Notes: generated from the sequence alone by a model not told the origin. A DNA stretch of 64,000 bases from Methylomagnum ishizawai (GCA_945861705.1 CAMAVM010000003.1:62001-126000), one strand, 5' to 3'. Positions 29,035-38,323 are shown, counted from the stretch's first letter. Made by a program: numbers and translations.

Positions 29035-30423
29035 ATGGCTATCAGCATCGCCGAACTTTTTACGAAATATAACCCAGACAAATTCGACCTGTACGAACAC
29101 CATCTGAATAATCAAATGGTCAGGGTATTGAAGACCATCGGTTATGACCGCCATTACAAGAGTGCGGTCGGGCAATATCTTTATGACCAGGATGGTACTG
29201 AGTATTTGGATTTACTCAGCGGTTTTGGCGTTTTTGCACTCGGACGTAACCATCCTACGGTTGTCAACGCCTTGAAAGAAACCTTGTCGCTGGATTTGCC
29301 CAATCTGGTGCAACTGGATGTGTCGGTACTCAGCGGCTTGCTAGCACAAGAATTGTTGAAGACCACGCCTGATAACATCACCAAAATGTTCTTCTGTAAT
29401 TCGGGTACAGAAGCTGTAGAAGCTGCCATCAAATTCGCTCGTTACACAACCAAACGCGAAAAAATCGTATTCTGCGATCACGGTTATCACGGATTGACGA
29501 TGGGCGCTTTATCATTAAATGGGGAAACCATCTTTCGTGAAGGCTTCGGCCCATTGCTTCCAGGCTGTAGTTCGGTGCCATTTAATGATCTTGCCGCATT
29601 GGAACAGGCATTAAGCAATAAAGATGTCGCGGCCTTCATTGTTGAACCTATACAAGGCAAAGGCGTTAACTTACCTGATGATAATTACTTACCTGAAGTC
29701 GAACGGCTGTGTAAAAAATACGGCACGTTGCTCGTTGCCGATGAAGTGCAAACCGGATTAGGCCGTACCGGCAAATTTTGGGCTATCGACCATTGGGGCA
29801 TCAAGCCGGACATGGTCTGTATGGCGAAAGCCTTATCAGGTGGATTTGTGCCAGTCGGCGCTGTCGCCATGACCCAAAAAATCATGGACACCGTTTATAA
29901 CCGCATGGACAGGGCGGTGGTGCATGGTTCGACTTTTGCCAAAAACAATCTGGCAATGGCGGCGGGACTGGCAACCTTGCATGTAATGGAAGAGGAAAAA
30001 CTGGTCGAAAATAGTGCTGTTATAGGAACAGACATCATCACAGCGCTGAATGCCCTATCCAGCCAATATGAGTTCCTGAAAGAAGCCAGAGGTAAAGGCA
30101 TGATGATTGCGATTGAGTTCCAATCGCCCAAAAGCCTCAAATTGAAAGCCGCCTGGGCAATGTTGGAAGCCGCAAATAAAGGCTTGTTCTGCCAAATGAT
30201 TACCATCCCTTTATTTAAAGAACACCACATACTGACCCAAGTAGCAGGTCATGGCATGAATGTGGTCAAGCTGCTGCCACCGTTAATGCTTAACCAAAAA
30301 GACCGTGACCACATTGTCGGTTCATTTGATAAGGTGATTGCAGAAACCCACCAAATCCCCGGCTCCATCTGGGATTTAGGTAAAAACCTCGCTGGTCATG
30401 CTTTGAAAGGGAAAAGCAAGTAA
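29035..30423 (+). CDS. hpnO: Class III aminotransferase for amino-hopanoids (HpnO)
   Basis: The 462-residue PLP enzyme carries NSGTEAVEAAIKFAR, CDHGYHG, VADEVQTGLGRTG and the PLP lysine in MAKALSGGF (about Lys265). In hopanoid operons this gene makes aminobacteriohopanetriol by transamination of the side chain, a reaction expected in methanotrophs rich in amino-hopanoids. Ornithine-oxo-acid-type transaminases are close relatives, so the assignment leans on context. A GAGG ribosome-binding site precedes the ATG. The next gene starts one base after the stop. Confidence 0.88.
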   Translation: MAISIAELFTKYNPDKFDLYEHHLNNQMVRVLKTIGYDRHYKSAVGQYLYDQDGTEYLDLLSGFGVFALGRNHPTVVNALKETLSLDLPNLVQLDVSVLSGLLAQELLKTTPDNITKMFFCNSGTEAVEAAIKFARYTTKREKIVFCDHGYHGLTMGALSLNGETIFREGFGPLLPGCSSVPFNDLAALEQALSNKDVAAFIVEPIQGKGVNLPDDNYLPEVERLCKKYGTLLVADEVQTGLGRTGKFWAIDHWGIKPDMVCMAKALSGGFVPVGAVAMTQKIMDTVYNRMDRAVVHGSTFAKNNLAMAAGLATLHVMEEEKLVENSAVIGTDIITALNALSSQYEFLKEARGKGMMIAIEFQSPKSLKLKAAWAMLEAANKGLFCQMITIPLFKEHHILTQVAGHGMNVVKLLPPLMLNQKDRDHIVGSFDKVIAETHQIPGSIWDLGKNLAGHALKGKSK

Positions 30424-30424
30424 C

Positions 30425-30781
30425 ATGAAACAGTTGCTGCAAATCAATTTATTGCTCCTGACTTTAGGTTCTGTCGGTAACTTGTATGCCCATGCGGTTG
30501 TCACCGACCATTCATTAAAAATAGAACAGCCTAAAGCCAACCAGGCTAAAAAAGTGGAACTGACGTTTAACTCAAAAATCGAGCTAGGCTTATCACAGGT
30601 CTATTTGGTCAGTAAAGGCGACAAGCACATCTTATTAACTATTAGCAAAGGCGTTAAGCAAGGCAATGTTGTGGTGGACGTACCACCTTTATCTCTGGGT
30701 GAGTACGCCCTTAGGTACAAAATATTTGCAGCCGACGGTCATTTGACCGAAGACCTTATCCATTTTTCCGTAACTCCATAG
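30425..30781 (+). CDS. copC: CopC-family periplasmic copper-binding protein
   Basis: The 118-residue protein has a signal peptide ending at LYA, so the mature chain begins with His-Ala, the N-terminal copper ligand of CopC. The C-terminal half has the conserved LGEYALRYKIFAADGHLTED, providing the Asp-His ligands of the Cu(II) site. It binds copper in the periplasm and probably hands it to CopD, encoded next. The ATG lies one base after the hpnO stop, so it is part of the hopanoid operon, an unusual location. Confidence 0.87.
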   Translation: MKQLLQINLLLLTLGSVGNLYAHAVVTDHSLKIEQPKANQAKKVELTFNSKIELGLSQVYLVSKGDKHILLTISKGVKQGNVVVDVPPLSLGEYALRYKIFAADGHLTEDLIHFSVTP

Positions 30782-30797
30782 GCGTAGTTTTTTTATT

Positions 30798-32459
30798 ATG
30801 GCGGGTATTGCTGATTTTCTTGATTCCTTGATCGGTGGTTTTGACCTGATTTGTTTTTGTTTGGCAATCGGTGGCCTGTTTTGGGGGGCATTTATTTTGC
30901 GCCCGTGGCATCAGCAGAATGGATACAACGCCGAGTTGCTGAAAAGTACCATTACCCTGATCTACAAAGGCGGTTTTTTGCTGGCAGCCGCACAGCTCTT
31001 CAAGATTATCCTTAAAATATGGCTCATGACAGCCTTGCTGAATAAATGGCCGTTTCCAGAGTTTGCCGAAACCACTCAGTTTATCGGCGGTATAGTGCGG
31101 ACTTTGTTGACATTAGTGTTGGCGGGATACTGCTACCACTCCCTTCGTAATAACCTCAATTCCAAGCAGCATTGGCTTACTGCCAATTTGGTTGCCTTGC
31201 CCATGATTATATCTGGTGCGTGGTTAGTTCATGGTGCTGGTCGATTCGAAAATCAATTGTTTCTGATGTCGCTAACTGTGCTGCATCAAGTGGCAGCAGC
31301 CATCTGGATTGGCAGCGTATTCCAACTCGTCAACCTATGGTTTTTACGTTACCGCCAAAAAGTACCAGATACGCTGTGGCCGCAGTTATTAAACAAGTTT
31401 TCGCCGTATGGCATTGCGTCTGTTTTCGCTATTCTGCTATCTGGATTACCTATTGCCCTGCAATACATAGATACCTGGAACGGACTGATTGGCACGGGCT
31501 ACGGCAACCTGTTAACCGTGAAAGTCGTCTTGCTTAGTATTGCCTTGGGTTACGCTTGGTTAAACCGTGCAGCAGTTTTAAGTTATGGCTCTACCGGAAA
31601 CGGGTATGCCTTAACCAAGCGCGTACCTTACTACATCGAAGCAGAAACCTTTGTTTTGATTACCTTATTATTCACTGCCGCCAGCCTTGCATCGCAACCG
31701 CCAGCAATAGACATACCCAGTTTGACAGCCCGTTGGCAAGAAGTGTTAAGCACATTTACACCGCAAATCCCTTTGACTGATTCCCCAACCCACACGGCTT
31801 TGATTGCAGGAGAAGCAGGTAGGGTTGCCATAGTAGGGAAAGTGCCGTCCGTTGCAGCGACAGAATGGTCTAACTACAACCATAATATTTCCGGTATTTT
31901 CCTGACCGTGATGACCTTCTTCGCCATGCTTTCTTATGTACGGCATTTGCCAGCATTGCAAACAGCAAGGAATTTACTGACTTTTACTCAATACTGGCCT
32001 ATCGGCTTTGTGGGATTAGGTATCTTCCTATTTTTTCGCAGTGATGCCGAAACTTGGCCTCTCGGCCCTATCGGGTTTTGGGAAAGCACGTTCAATAACG
32101 GTGAGGTGCTGCAACATCGGATTGCTACCTTATTGGTGTTTACTCTGGGTGTTATTGAATTGATCGCCCGTTTCAGCCGGAATCCTCGTCCAGGTTTGGT
32201 TTTCGCTTTTCCGATACTGTCTGCCTTTGGCGGACTGATGCTACTCACCCATTCGCACATCGGTTTTGAACCCAAAAGTGCCTTTCTTATCCAGGTTGGG
32301 CACACTACGATGGGCGTATTTTCATTGATTCTGGCTTGCGGTCGATGGTTGGAATTAAAATTGGACAGACCAGGCAAAGACATTGCAGGATTTGTTTCTG
32401 TTGCTGCGCTGTTTATTATTGGCCTTATCCTGATGTTCTACCGTGAGCCACTTTACTGA
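30798..32459 (+). CDS. copD: CopD-family copper-transport membrane protein
   Basis: The 553-residue protein has about twelve to fourteen hydrophobic segments. Its first half matches the CopD core ([55 protein letters not shown]). The second half is a further membrane region with histidines ([20 protein letters not shown]) common in larger CopD proteins. It is expected to import copper into the cytosol with CopC. Copper supply matters to particulate methane monooxygenase users. The TGA stop is followed after one base by the dxs2 ATG. Confidence 0.85.
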   Translation: MAGIADFLDSLIGGFDLICFCLAIGGLFWGAFILRPWHQQNGYNAELLKSTITLIYKGGFLLAAAQLFKIILKIWLMTALLNKWPFPEFAETTQFIGGIVRTLLTLVLAGYCYHSLRNNLNSKQHWLTANLVALPMIISGAWLVHGAGRFENQLFLMSLTVLHQVAAAIWIGSVFQLVNLWFLRYRQKVPDTLWPQLLNKFSPYGIASVFAILLSGLPIALQYIDTWNGLIGTGYGNLLTVKVVLLSIALGYAWLNRAAVLSYGSTGNGYALTKRVPYYIEAETFVLITLLFTAASLASQPPAIDIPSLTARWQEVLSTFTPQIPLTDSPTHTALIAGEAGRVAIVGKVPSVAATEWSNYNHNISGIFLTVMTFFAMLSYVRHLPALQTARNLLTFTQYWPIGFVGLGIFLFFRSDAETWPLGPIGFWESTFNNGEVLQHRIATLLVFTLGVIELIARFSRNPRPGLVFAFPILSAFGGLMLLTHSHIGFEPKSAFLIQVGHTTMGVFSLILACGRWLELKLDRPGKDIAGFVSVAALFIIGLILMFYREPLY

Positions 32460-32460
32460 A

Positions 32461-34320
32461 ATGAATACATCAACCAAACCTTCACTATTAAGCGCCATCG
32501 ACTATCCTTCGGATATCAGAAAGCTAAAAAAATCACAACTTAAAGCCCTAGCGAAGGAGTTACGTGAATTCCTGACCCAAACGGTCAGCGTCTCCGGCGG
32601 CCACTTTTCGGCGGGCCTTGGCACGGTCGAGCTGACCGTCGCCCTGCACTACGTGTTCGACACCCCGGGCGACCAGCTGGTCTGGGATGTCGGCCACCAG
32701 GCCTACCCGCACAAGATATTGACGGGGCGCAAGGACAGGATGACCACGATCCGCACCCGCGACGGCGTGTGCGCCTTCCCAAACCGGTCTGAAAGCGAAT
32801 ACGATGCCTTCGGCGTGGGGCATTCCAGCACGTCCATCAGTGCCGCACTGGGAATGGCGATAGCGTCTGAACTCAAGGGTGAGCACAAGCACATGGTCGC
32901 CATCATCGGCGACGGCAGCATCACCGGCGGCATGGCGTTTGAGGCCATGAACCATGCCGGCGCAATTGATGCCAACTTGTTGGTCATTTTGAATGACAAC
33001 GACATGTCGATATCGCCCAATGTCGGCGCGATGAACAATTACCTGACCAAGATCCTGTCCAGCAGGCTGTATTCTTCCGTCCGCGAGGAAAGCAAGAAAG
33101 CCCTGAGCAAGATGCCCAGCGTCTGGGAACTTGCCCGTCGCACTGAAGAGCACATGAAGGGCATGATTGTCCCTGGCACGCTGTTTGAGGAACTGGGCTT
33201 CAACTACATCGGCCCCATTGATGGCCATGATGTCGATATGCTGGTGGAAACCCTGGAAAGCCTGAAGCACATCAATGGCCCGCGGTTCTTGCACATCGTC
33301 ACCAAAAAAGGCAAAGGCTATGCCCCCGCCGAAAACGACCCCCTGGCGTATCATGGCGTCCCGGCCTTCGACCCGACCCAAGACAGCCTGCCCAAAGGCA
33401 AGCCTTCGCCGCACCCCACTTATACCGAGGTGTTCGGCAATTGGTTGTGCGACATGGCAAAGCAGGATGAGCGCCTGTTGGGCATCACCCCTGCCATGCG
33501 CGAAGGTTCAGGCTTGGTCAAGTTCTCAGAGCAATACCCTAAACGCTACTTTGATGTCGCCATCGCCGAGCAACATGCCGTCACCTTGGCGGCGGGGCAA
33601 GCCTGCCAGGGCGCAAAGCCCGTGGTGGCGATCTATTCCACGTTCCTGCAACGCGGTTATGACCAATTGATACACGATGTCGCCATCCAGGGCCTGGATG
33701 TCCTGTTTGCATTGGACAGGGCTGGCCTGGTCGGGCCTGACGGCCCCACCCACGCCGGCAGTTTCGACCACAGCTACCTGGGCTGCATCCCGAACATGGT
33801 CGTCATGGCACCAGCGGATGAAAACGAATGCCGACAGATGCTCACCACGGGCTTCCTGCACGAAGGCCCGGCCTCGGTCAGGTACCCACGGGGCAAGGGC
33901 CCAGGCGTTGCCGTACAAGCAGAACTCACCACATTGCCCATCGGCAAAGGCGAAATAAAGCACCAGGGTGAAAAAATCGCCATCCTGGCCTGGGGCAGCA
34001 TGGTCGCCCCGGCGCTCGAAGCAGGAAAGCAACTCAATGCCACTGTCGCCAACATGCGCTTTGTAAAGCCGATTGACGAGGAACTGATCTTACAACTGGC
34101 AAAAGACCACGAGATAATCGTGACGCTAGAAGAGAACGTCATCTCCGGCGGCGCGGGCAGTGCGGTCAACAGCTTCCTGCACAGCAAGAAGATCCTCAGG
34201 CACACCCTCAACATCGGACTACCTGATGCCTTTATCGAACAAGGTACACGGGAGGAACTACTAAGCCTTTGTGGGTTGGACAAGGGCGGGATTATTAAGC
34301 AAATTCAGGCTTTTTTGTAA
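32461..34320 (+). CDS. dxs: 1-deoxy-D-xylulose-5-phosphate synthase, copy 2
   Basis: This is a second complete DXS (619 residues from the ATG at 32461), with the same ThDP, catalytic and transketolase motifs as copy 1 and very few amino-acid differences over the core. It ends the hopanoid operon, only one base after copD, so extra MEP-pathway entry is co-expressed with squalene and hopene synthesis. Compared with flanking genes it is richer in G and C. Blocks of 80, about 56 and 59 bases are identical to copy 1, while intervening blocks differ at many synonymous sites, a pattern of gene conversion. A GTG start at 32443 inside copD is an alternative. Confidence 0.93.
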   Translation: MNTSTKPSLLSAIDYPSDIRKLKKSQLKALAKELREFLTQTVSVSGGHFSAGLGTVELTVALHYVFDTPGDQLVWDVGHQAYPHKILTGRKDRMTTIRTRDGVCAFPNRSESEYDAFGVGHSSTSISAALGMAIASELKGEHKHMVAIIGDGSITGGMAFEAMNHAGAIDANLLVILNDNDMSISPNVGAMNNYLTKILSSRLYSSVREESKKALSKMPSVWELARRTEEHMKGMIVPGTLFEELGFNYIGPIDGHDVDMLVETLESLKHINGPRFLHIVTKKGKGYAPAENDPLAYHGVPAFDPTQDSLPKGKPSPHPTYTEVFGNWLCDMAKQDERLLGITPAMREGSGLVKFSEQYPKRYFDVAIAEQHAVTLAAGQACQGAKPVVAIYSTFLQRGYDQLIHDVAIQGLDVLFALDRAGLVGPDGPTHAGSFDHSYLGCIPNMVVMAPADENECRQMLTTGFLHEGPASVRYPRGKGPGVAVQAELTTLPIGKGEIKHQGEKIAILAWGSMVAPALEAGKQLNATVANMRFVKPIDEELILQLAKDHEIIVTLEENVISGGAGSAVNSFLHSKKILRHTLNIGLPDAFIEQGTREELLSLCGLDKGGIIKQIQAFL

Positions 34321-34352
34321 CCGAATTGGATTATTCGCTAGGATTGTAGTCT

Positions 34353-34736
34353 ATGGATGCGGCCATTCTTACGTTCAACGGGAAAGCAGAATATTACACG
34401 GACGAATTGTGCTATATCAATGAGCTTTCCAATTCGCCAAATGACCCTGATGTTTCTATTGCCCACGCCAGAGTCCAAGCGGGTATAACGACAAGATTGC
34501 ATCGATTGCGAGGTATAACCGAACGCTATGTGATTCTTGAAGGGCAAGGGCTTGTCGAAGTTGGCGAACTCGCACCACAGGTGATCAAGTGCGGTGATGT
34601 GATTCTGATACCTCCAGAATGTAAGCAACGCATTACAAACATTGGTACTGGCGACCTTGTTTTTCTGGCAATCTGTTCACCTCAATTCCAACAAAACGCT
34701 TATGAAGACATCGAAGACGAAGTGAACGTCAAGTAA
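34353..34736 (+). CDS. Single-domain cupin protein
   Basis: The 127-residue protein has a small beta-barrel cupin pattern: an HxH-poor first motif (TTRLHRLRGITERYVILEGQG) and a second motif with the GDVILIPP turn. Only one His is visible in the first motif, so metal binding is doubtful. Such proteins are often mannose-6-phosphate isomerase-like or sugar/organic-acid binding; no substrate can be given. It follows dxs2 by 32 bases on the same strand and may be read through. Confidence 0.78.
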   Translation: MDAAILTFNGKAEYYTDELCYINELSNSPNDPDVSIAHARVQAGITTRLHRLRGITERYVILEGQGLVEVGELAPQVIKCGDVILIPPECKQRITNIGTGDLVFLAICSPQFQQNAYEDIEDEVNVK

Positions 34737-34813
34737 CCCATAAAATATTTTGGGATTTCCTGTTCAATTGAGTTTACCATTCCAAAAGATTGCTTTTATA
34801 GCAAGTGCCACAT

Positions 34814-34928
34814 TATGGATTCGGCCTTTTGATATTTAAACCGTTCGTGCTGAGCTTGTCGAAGCACTCGCGCCTTTCGACAGACTCAAGGCGAACGGGA
34901 GTTAAGACTTCACAAGGCCGAACCTATA
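34814..34928 (+). repeat. MITE-like palindromic repeat, copy 2
   Basis: This element is related to the one at 1325-1456. Its ends form an inverted repeat (TATGGATTCGGCC against GGCCGAACCTATA, 11 of 13 pairs), with an internal CCGTTCG/CGAACGG pair and the shared core TGAGCTTGTCGAAGCAC. It fills most of the gap between the cupin gene and gloB. No coding capacity; presumably mobilised in trans. Confidence 0.75.
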
Positions 34929-34974
34929 GATTGATTGGCTAAATGGCAAACCAAAAATAGGGTGGTATTGCGCA

Positions 34975-35742
34975 ATGTTAGAAATCGTTACCTTACCCGT
35001 ACTGACCGATAATTACATTTACCTTATCCATGATCCTGTTTCACTAGAAACAGCGGTAATAGACCCCGCACTTGCCCAACCTGTTTTAGATGTCTTGCAA
35101 GAAAAGGGTTGGCAACTAACTTATATTTTTAACACCCATCACCACTCAGACCATATAGGTGGCAATCTCCGGATCAAGCAACAAACAGGCTGTAAAATCA
35201 TAGCAGCACAAGCCGATAGTGCCAGGATTCCCAGCATTGATGTCGGTGTCAATGAGGGTGATGTCATCCTATTAGGGCAACATAAAGCCACGGTTATTGC
35301 CACGCCCGGACATACTAGTGCGCATATTGTTTACCATTTTGTAGAAGATAATATCCTGATTTGCGGGGATACTTTGTTTGTGATGGGGTGCGGGCGTTTG
35401 TTTGAAGGCACTGCCGAGCAGCTATGGCATTCCCTGCAAAAGTTGAAAGCCCTGCCGAAAGCAACTAAGGTTTACTGCACCCATGAATACACCCAGATTA
35501 ATGGTCGGTTTGCCTTGACAGTAGAGCCGCAAAATCTCGAATTACAGCAGCGGATGACTCAAATTAACCTCCTTCGCAGTAAAAATCAGCCAACCATACC
35601 CACGACCATTGCCGAGGAACTGGCAACCAACCCATTCTTCAGGGAAGACAGCGAGAATTTGCAAAAGACAATTGCTATGATTAACCGAAAACCAGTGGAT
35701 GTTTTTGCTAAGATTAGGCTATTAAAAGATCATTATTCATAA
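34975..35742 (+). CDS. gloB: Hydroxyacylglutathione hydrolase (glyoxalase II)
   Basis: The 255-residue metallo-beta-lactamase-fold protein has THHHSDHIGGN (binuclear metal site), TPGHTSAHIVY, the GDTLFVMGCGRLFEG metal bridge and the C-terminal CTHEYTQINGRFA signature of glyoxalase II. It hydrolyses S-D-lactoylglutathione to D-lactate and glutathione in the cytosol. The length matches the family. A perfect intrinsic terminator lies 48 bases after the stop. Confidence 0.94.
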   Translation: MLEIVTLPVLTDNYIYLIHDPVSLETAVIDPALAQPVLDVLQEKGWQLTYIFNTHHHSDHIGGNLRIKQQTGCKIIAAQADSARIPSIDVGVNEGDVILLGQHKATVIATPGHTSAHIVYHFVEDNILICGDTLFVMGCGRLFEGTAEQLWHSLQKLKALPKATKVYCTHEYTQINGRFALTVEPQNLELQQRMTQINLLRSKNQPTIPTTIAEELATNPFFREDSENLQKTIAMINRKPVDVFAKIRLLKDHYS

Positions 35743-35790
35743 AAATCATACTTACAGAGACCTTTGCACGGACAGCAGAAACTCCGGCTG

Positions 35791-35813
35791 ATCGGTCAAA
35801 AACCGATTTTTTT
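35791..35813 (+). terminator. Intrinsic terminator after gloB
   Basis: ATCGGT and ACCGAT form a perfect 6-bp stem closed by a CAAAA loop and followed directly by a run of seven T. It lies 48 bases after the gloB stop and is the cleanest terminator in this part of the window. Confidence 0.75.
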
Positions 35814-35929
35814 GAATAGGCATTGGCCTTAATGGGCAATATTCGGCAGAAACCCGTAACGTGCGCTAGTGTAGGATGCGGTGAGGCACGAACCGCATCG
35901 TTCGCGTTGTCCGGGCAAACCCCCGCCAA

Positions 35930-36020
35930 GTTACATAATGCTTCGGATTATGCGAACAAACAAAGTGGGTTCGCCTTCCGCTTCGCCCCTTTTGTTCGCA
36001 TAATTTGCACTATATAAAAT
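35930..36020. repeat. Inverted pair of XerC-arm/dif-like motifs around a 30-base loop
   Basis: A perfect 14-bp inverted repeat (ATTATGCGAACAAA at 35947-35960 and TTTGTTCGCATAAT at 35991-36004) contains GTTCGCATAA, identical to a common form of the XerC arm of gammaproteobacterial dif. The right copy continues with a 6-base centre and CTATATAAAAT, matching 8 of 11 positions of the XerD arm TTATGTTAAAT. The left copy, read in reverse, has a partial XerD arm but a 9-base centre. This may be a remnant of an element integrated by Xer recombination, or simply a large hairpin. Confidence 0.4.
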
Positions 36021-36540
36021 GTCACTTGTTTTGCTGGGGTGCACCTCGTTTTAAATCTAAGGGATCAGGATAACTGAGCGTCTGCTTCGTAGGATTTAAT
36101 AATTGTATGTCCAATTACAGCTCAGGCTCGATAGCGCCTGTTCACTAATTTTCAGTGCTAATTGAGAAAACACTGGACTACAAATCAGAATTTGTCCATT
36201 TATATTAAAATATAATGGACACAAGAGTAAATCCTAAGTTATTGAAATTGTAATAAAATAACGAGTCCATTTTTTAAAAACTTTTCCATACCATATTCGA
36301 ATTAAGGAGTCCGCCAGAATTTGATTCTAAAAGTCCGCTTTCAGGAAAATTACAATATAGTACTAATCGTCGGGTAAGGGTCGGACTGTCCCTTCGGTAA
36401 AGGCCAAAAAATGAGATTGATGAATGGCGGGTATGGAGAAATAACATTGAAACATTAATGGGTTATATACCGAGAGGATCATCCTATAGAACCCAAAATA
36501 ATTTTTGTGCAAAAGCGAGTGATAGTTTAGTATCACGCTT
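36021..36540. other. AT-rich non-coding region with two palindromes upstream of the antitoxin
   Basis: No gene is supported in this 520-base stretch. It holds an interrupted palindrome at 36194-36220 (GTCCATTTATATT against AATATAATGGAC) and, immediately before the antitoxin ATG, GTGATA-GTTTAG-TATCAC at 36519-36536, placed as expected for an autoregulatory toxin-antitoxin operator. The rest looks like decayed accessory sequence. Confidence 0.45.
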
Positions 36541-36795
36541 ATGAAAACAGAACTTGTTACCACCTTAAAGTGCCAGACCACCAAAATCCTTGCCGAGCTG
36601 CATGAATCTAAAGAGCCTGTGCTAATCACCGAACACGGCCAGCCGTCGGCATACCTCATTGATGTTGATGATTACGAGCTTATGCAATCCAGGATGGGCA
36701 TCCTTGAAGGCATAGCCAGGGGCGAAAAGGCAATTTTTGAAAATCGTACCTATAGCCAAGCGGAAGCCATGGAAAAAATGGCTCACATAATCTAG
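36541..36795 (+). CDS. Phd/YefM-family antitoxin, probably with altered C-terminus
   Basis: The 84-residue product has the Phd/YefM DNA-binding fold pattern: an N-terminal strand, ILAELHESKEPVLITEHGQPSAYLIDVDDYE, then a toxin-neutralising helix. Its last residues (EKMAHII) come from what should be the start of the toxin. A run of six A at 36772-36777 appears to hold one extra base: with five, the frame would end EKWLT-stop and overlap a separate toxin ATG in the usual way. The N-terminal, DNA-binding part is probably intact. Confidence 0.75.
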   Translation: MKTELVTTLKCQTTKILAELHESKEPVLITEHGQPSAYLIDVDDYELMQSRMGILEGIARGEKAIFENRTYSQAEAMEKMAHII

Positions 36796-36942
36796 ACAGA
36801 ACCCGCTCTTTTTGACTTAAATGAAATTGCTGAATACATAGCGTTCGATAAGGTCGAGGCTGCTCGTCGCTAGGTCGATCAAGTTTTCAAAAGTGCGGGA
36901 CAACTTGAACGGTTCTCTGAATTAGGGCGAAAACCGCCAGAA
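36778..36942 (+). pseudogene. ParE/RelE-family toxin remnant
   Basis: Read from the ATG at 36778, the frame gives MAHII-stop-TEPALFDLNEIAEYIAFDKVEAARR-stop-VDQVF, then GQLERFSELGRKPPE, a clear ParE/RelE toxin pattern (WTEPAL, EAARRL and GRKPPE are family landmarks). Two TAG codons replace the expected Trp and Leu codons by single-base changes. The 3' end is missing, replaced without a gap by an amidohydrolase fragment. The toxin is dead. Confidence 0.8.
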
Positions 36943-37254
36943 TCGGACTGCCCGATGGCGGCTGCGGAACCATTGCTGTTGGTTTGGGTGGCCGTTAACC
37001 GCATTAGCAGCGATGGTGATGTGCTGTGCCCTGAAGAGCGCGTTTCCCTGCATCAAGCCTTGCGCTCCATTACGATTGACGCGGCTTTCATCTTGGGAGT
37101 CGAGTCAGAAAGTGGCAGCATAGTATCCGGCAAGACCGCCGACTTCACGGTGCTGGAGCAAGATCCTTACGAGGTTGCACCGGAGAAAATCAAGGATATT
37201 CCGATTTGGGGTACCGTCTTCGAGGGTCAACCATTCCCGCTCAAATCGATCTGA
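36943..37254 (+). pseudogene. C-terminal fragment of an amidohydrolase (YtcJ-like)
   Basis: The open frame continues from the broken toxin into SDCPMAAAEPLLLVWVAVNR, ERVSLHQALRSITIDAAF and SGSIVSGKTADFTVLEQDP, then IWGTVFEGQPF, which is the C-terminal end of an amidohydrolase family 3 protein. The catalytic N-terminal three quarters is absent. It was probably joined to the toxin by a deletion; both fragments happen to share one frame. An ATG at 36955 exists but the product would lack any active site. Confidence 0.75.
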
Positions 37255-37410
37255 TTGGCTATCGATGACAATTGCATAGAATACGGATGACATTGACACA
37301 TCGGACTTAAACGATTTTATTTCTTTTATCCGCGCTTATCAGTCAAATCCGTGTCATCCGTGTTCTATTAGCCTAATAGCTGAATAGTTACAAAAACGAG
37401 GACATCAAAT

Positions 37411-38145
37411 ATGAAACCTAATCGAATGCTTATCAATATTTTTACAATCGCGTTAGCGGCTTTTGCTTTGACTGCCATCGCACAGGAAGGAATAAGCCCT
37501 GTGCCTGCCCCACAACTTCCTCAAAATGCGTTGACAACGATGACACTGGGAAAGATGTTCACCTACTTTATGGTGATGCTTGGGCCGATTAAGCTACTTG
37601 GTCCTTTTGTAAAAATTTCGCGCGGGATGGACGCTCCAGCATCCCGAATGCTTGCCGTAAAGGGTTTTGGGATAGCTTGTCTTGCTGGCGTAATAGCCGC
37701 CGTTTTAGGCAAGAATATCCTGGCAAATTGGGGCGTGTCGCTGCCTGCCTTACTGCTTGCCGCCGGGTTGGTTTTGCTGCTCGTCGCATTGAAATCCGTC
37801 CTATCACAATATGAACAACCGTCCGCCCCAACGACAGAAACGCAACCTCCAGCTAGATTCCTTGCCTTATCGCCATTAGCATTTCCAAATATCATCACGC
37901 CCTACGGCATTGCTGCGTTGATTTTGTTGGATGCTGCTACCCCACCTGAGCAAACCCTCTCCATATTGGGTGTGTTTTTGGCAGTGATGGTTTTGAACCT
38001 GATAGCCATGTTTTTTGCCAAGCCCATCATTAAATATTGTGCTGACATACTAACTATTTTAGGTGCAGTGTTGGGCGTACTCCAAGTAGCTTTAGCCATT
38101 CAGATGCTATTGTTGGCGTTCCGTATGTTGGGGATTGTTCCATAG
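37411..38145 (+). CDS. MarC-family integral membrane protein
   Basis: The 244-residue protein has a hydrophobic N-terminal segment, possibly a signal peptide, then six membrane helices with the MarC landmarks MLGPIKLLGPFV (helix 1) and LSPLAFPNIITPYGIAALILL (helix 4). MarC proteins are membrane proteins of unresolved function, once linked to multiple antibiotic resistance without firm support. The long gap to the pseudogene fragment and the opposite orientation of ureG leave it alone in its own transcript. Confidence 0.85.
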   Translation: MKPNRMLINIFTIALAAFALTAIAQEGISPVPAPQLPQNALTTMTLGKMFTYFMVMLGPIKLLGPFVKISRGMDAPASRMLAVKGFGIACLAGVIAAVLGKNILANWGVSLPALLLAAGLVLLLVALKSVLSQYEQPSAPTTETQPPARFLALSPLAFPNIITPYGIAALILLDAATPPEQTLSILGVFLAVMVLNLIAMFFAKPIIKYCADILTILGAVLGVLQVALAIQMLLLAFRMLGIVP

Positions 38146-38323
38146 CTTATCCGCTAGTAGCGGTCAAATAGGATTTCATGGTGGGTGGATTTAGTGCTGC
38201 GTTATTGCGCTTATTGATTTCAGCCGTTCTATTGGTACGGTAAATTTAGATTTAAGGATAAGATAATTGCATTAAGTTGGTGCAGGCTGGTACTGATTTG
38301 GACGTATCTGTATCGATTTTAAT

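Noticed and set aside
35755-35772. GAGACCTTTGCACG, reminiscent of an insertion-sequence end
   Set aside because: No matching opposite end and no transposase remnant were found in the window; a single short end is not enough.
35930-36004. Integron attC site interpretation of the large inverted repeat after gloB
   Set aside because: The terminal 7-mers do not fit the RYYYAAC / GTTRRRY attC core sites; no integrase or cassette gene is nearby.
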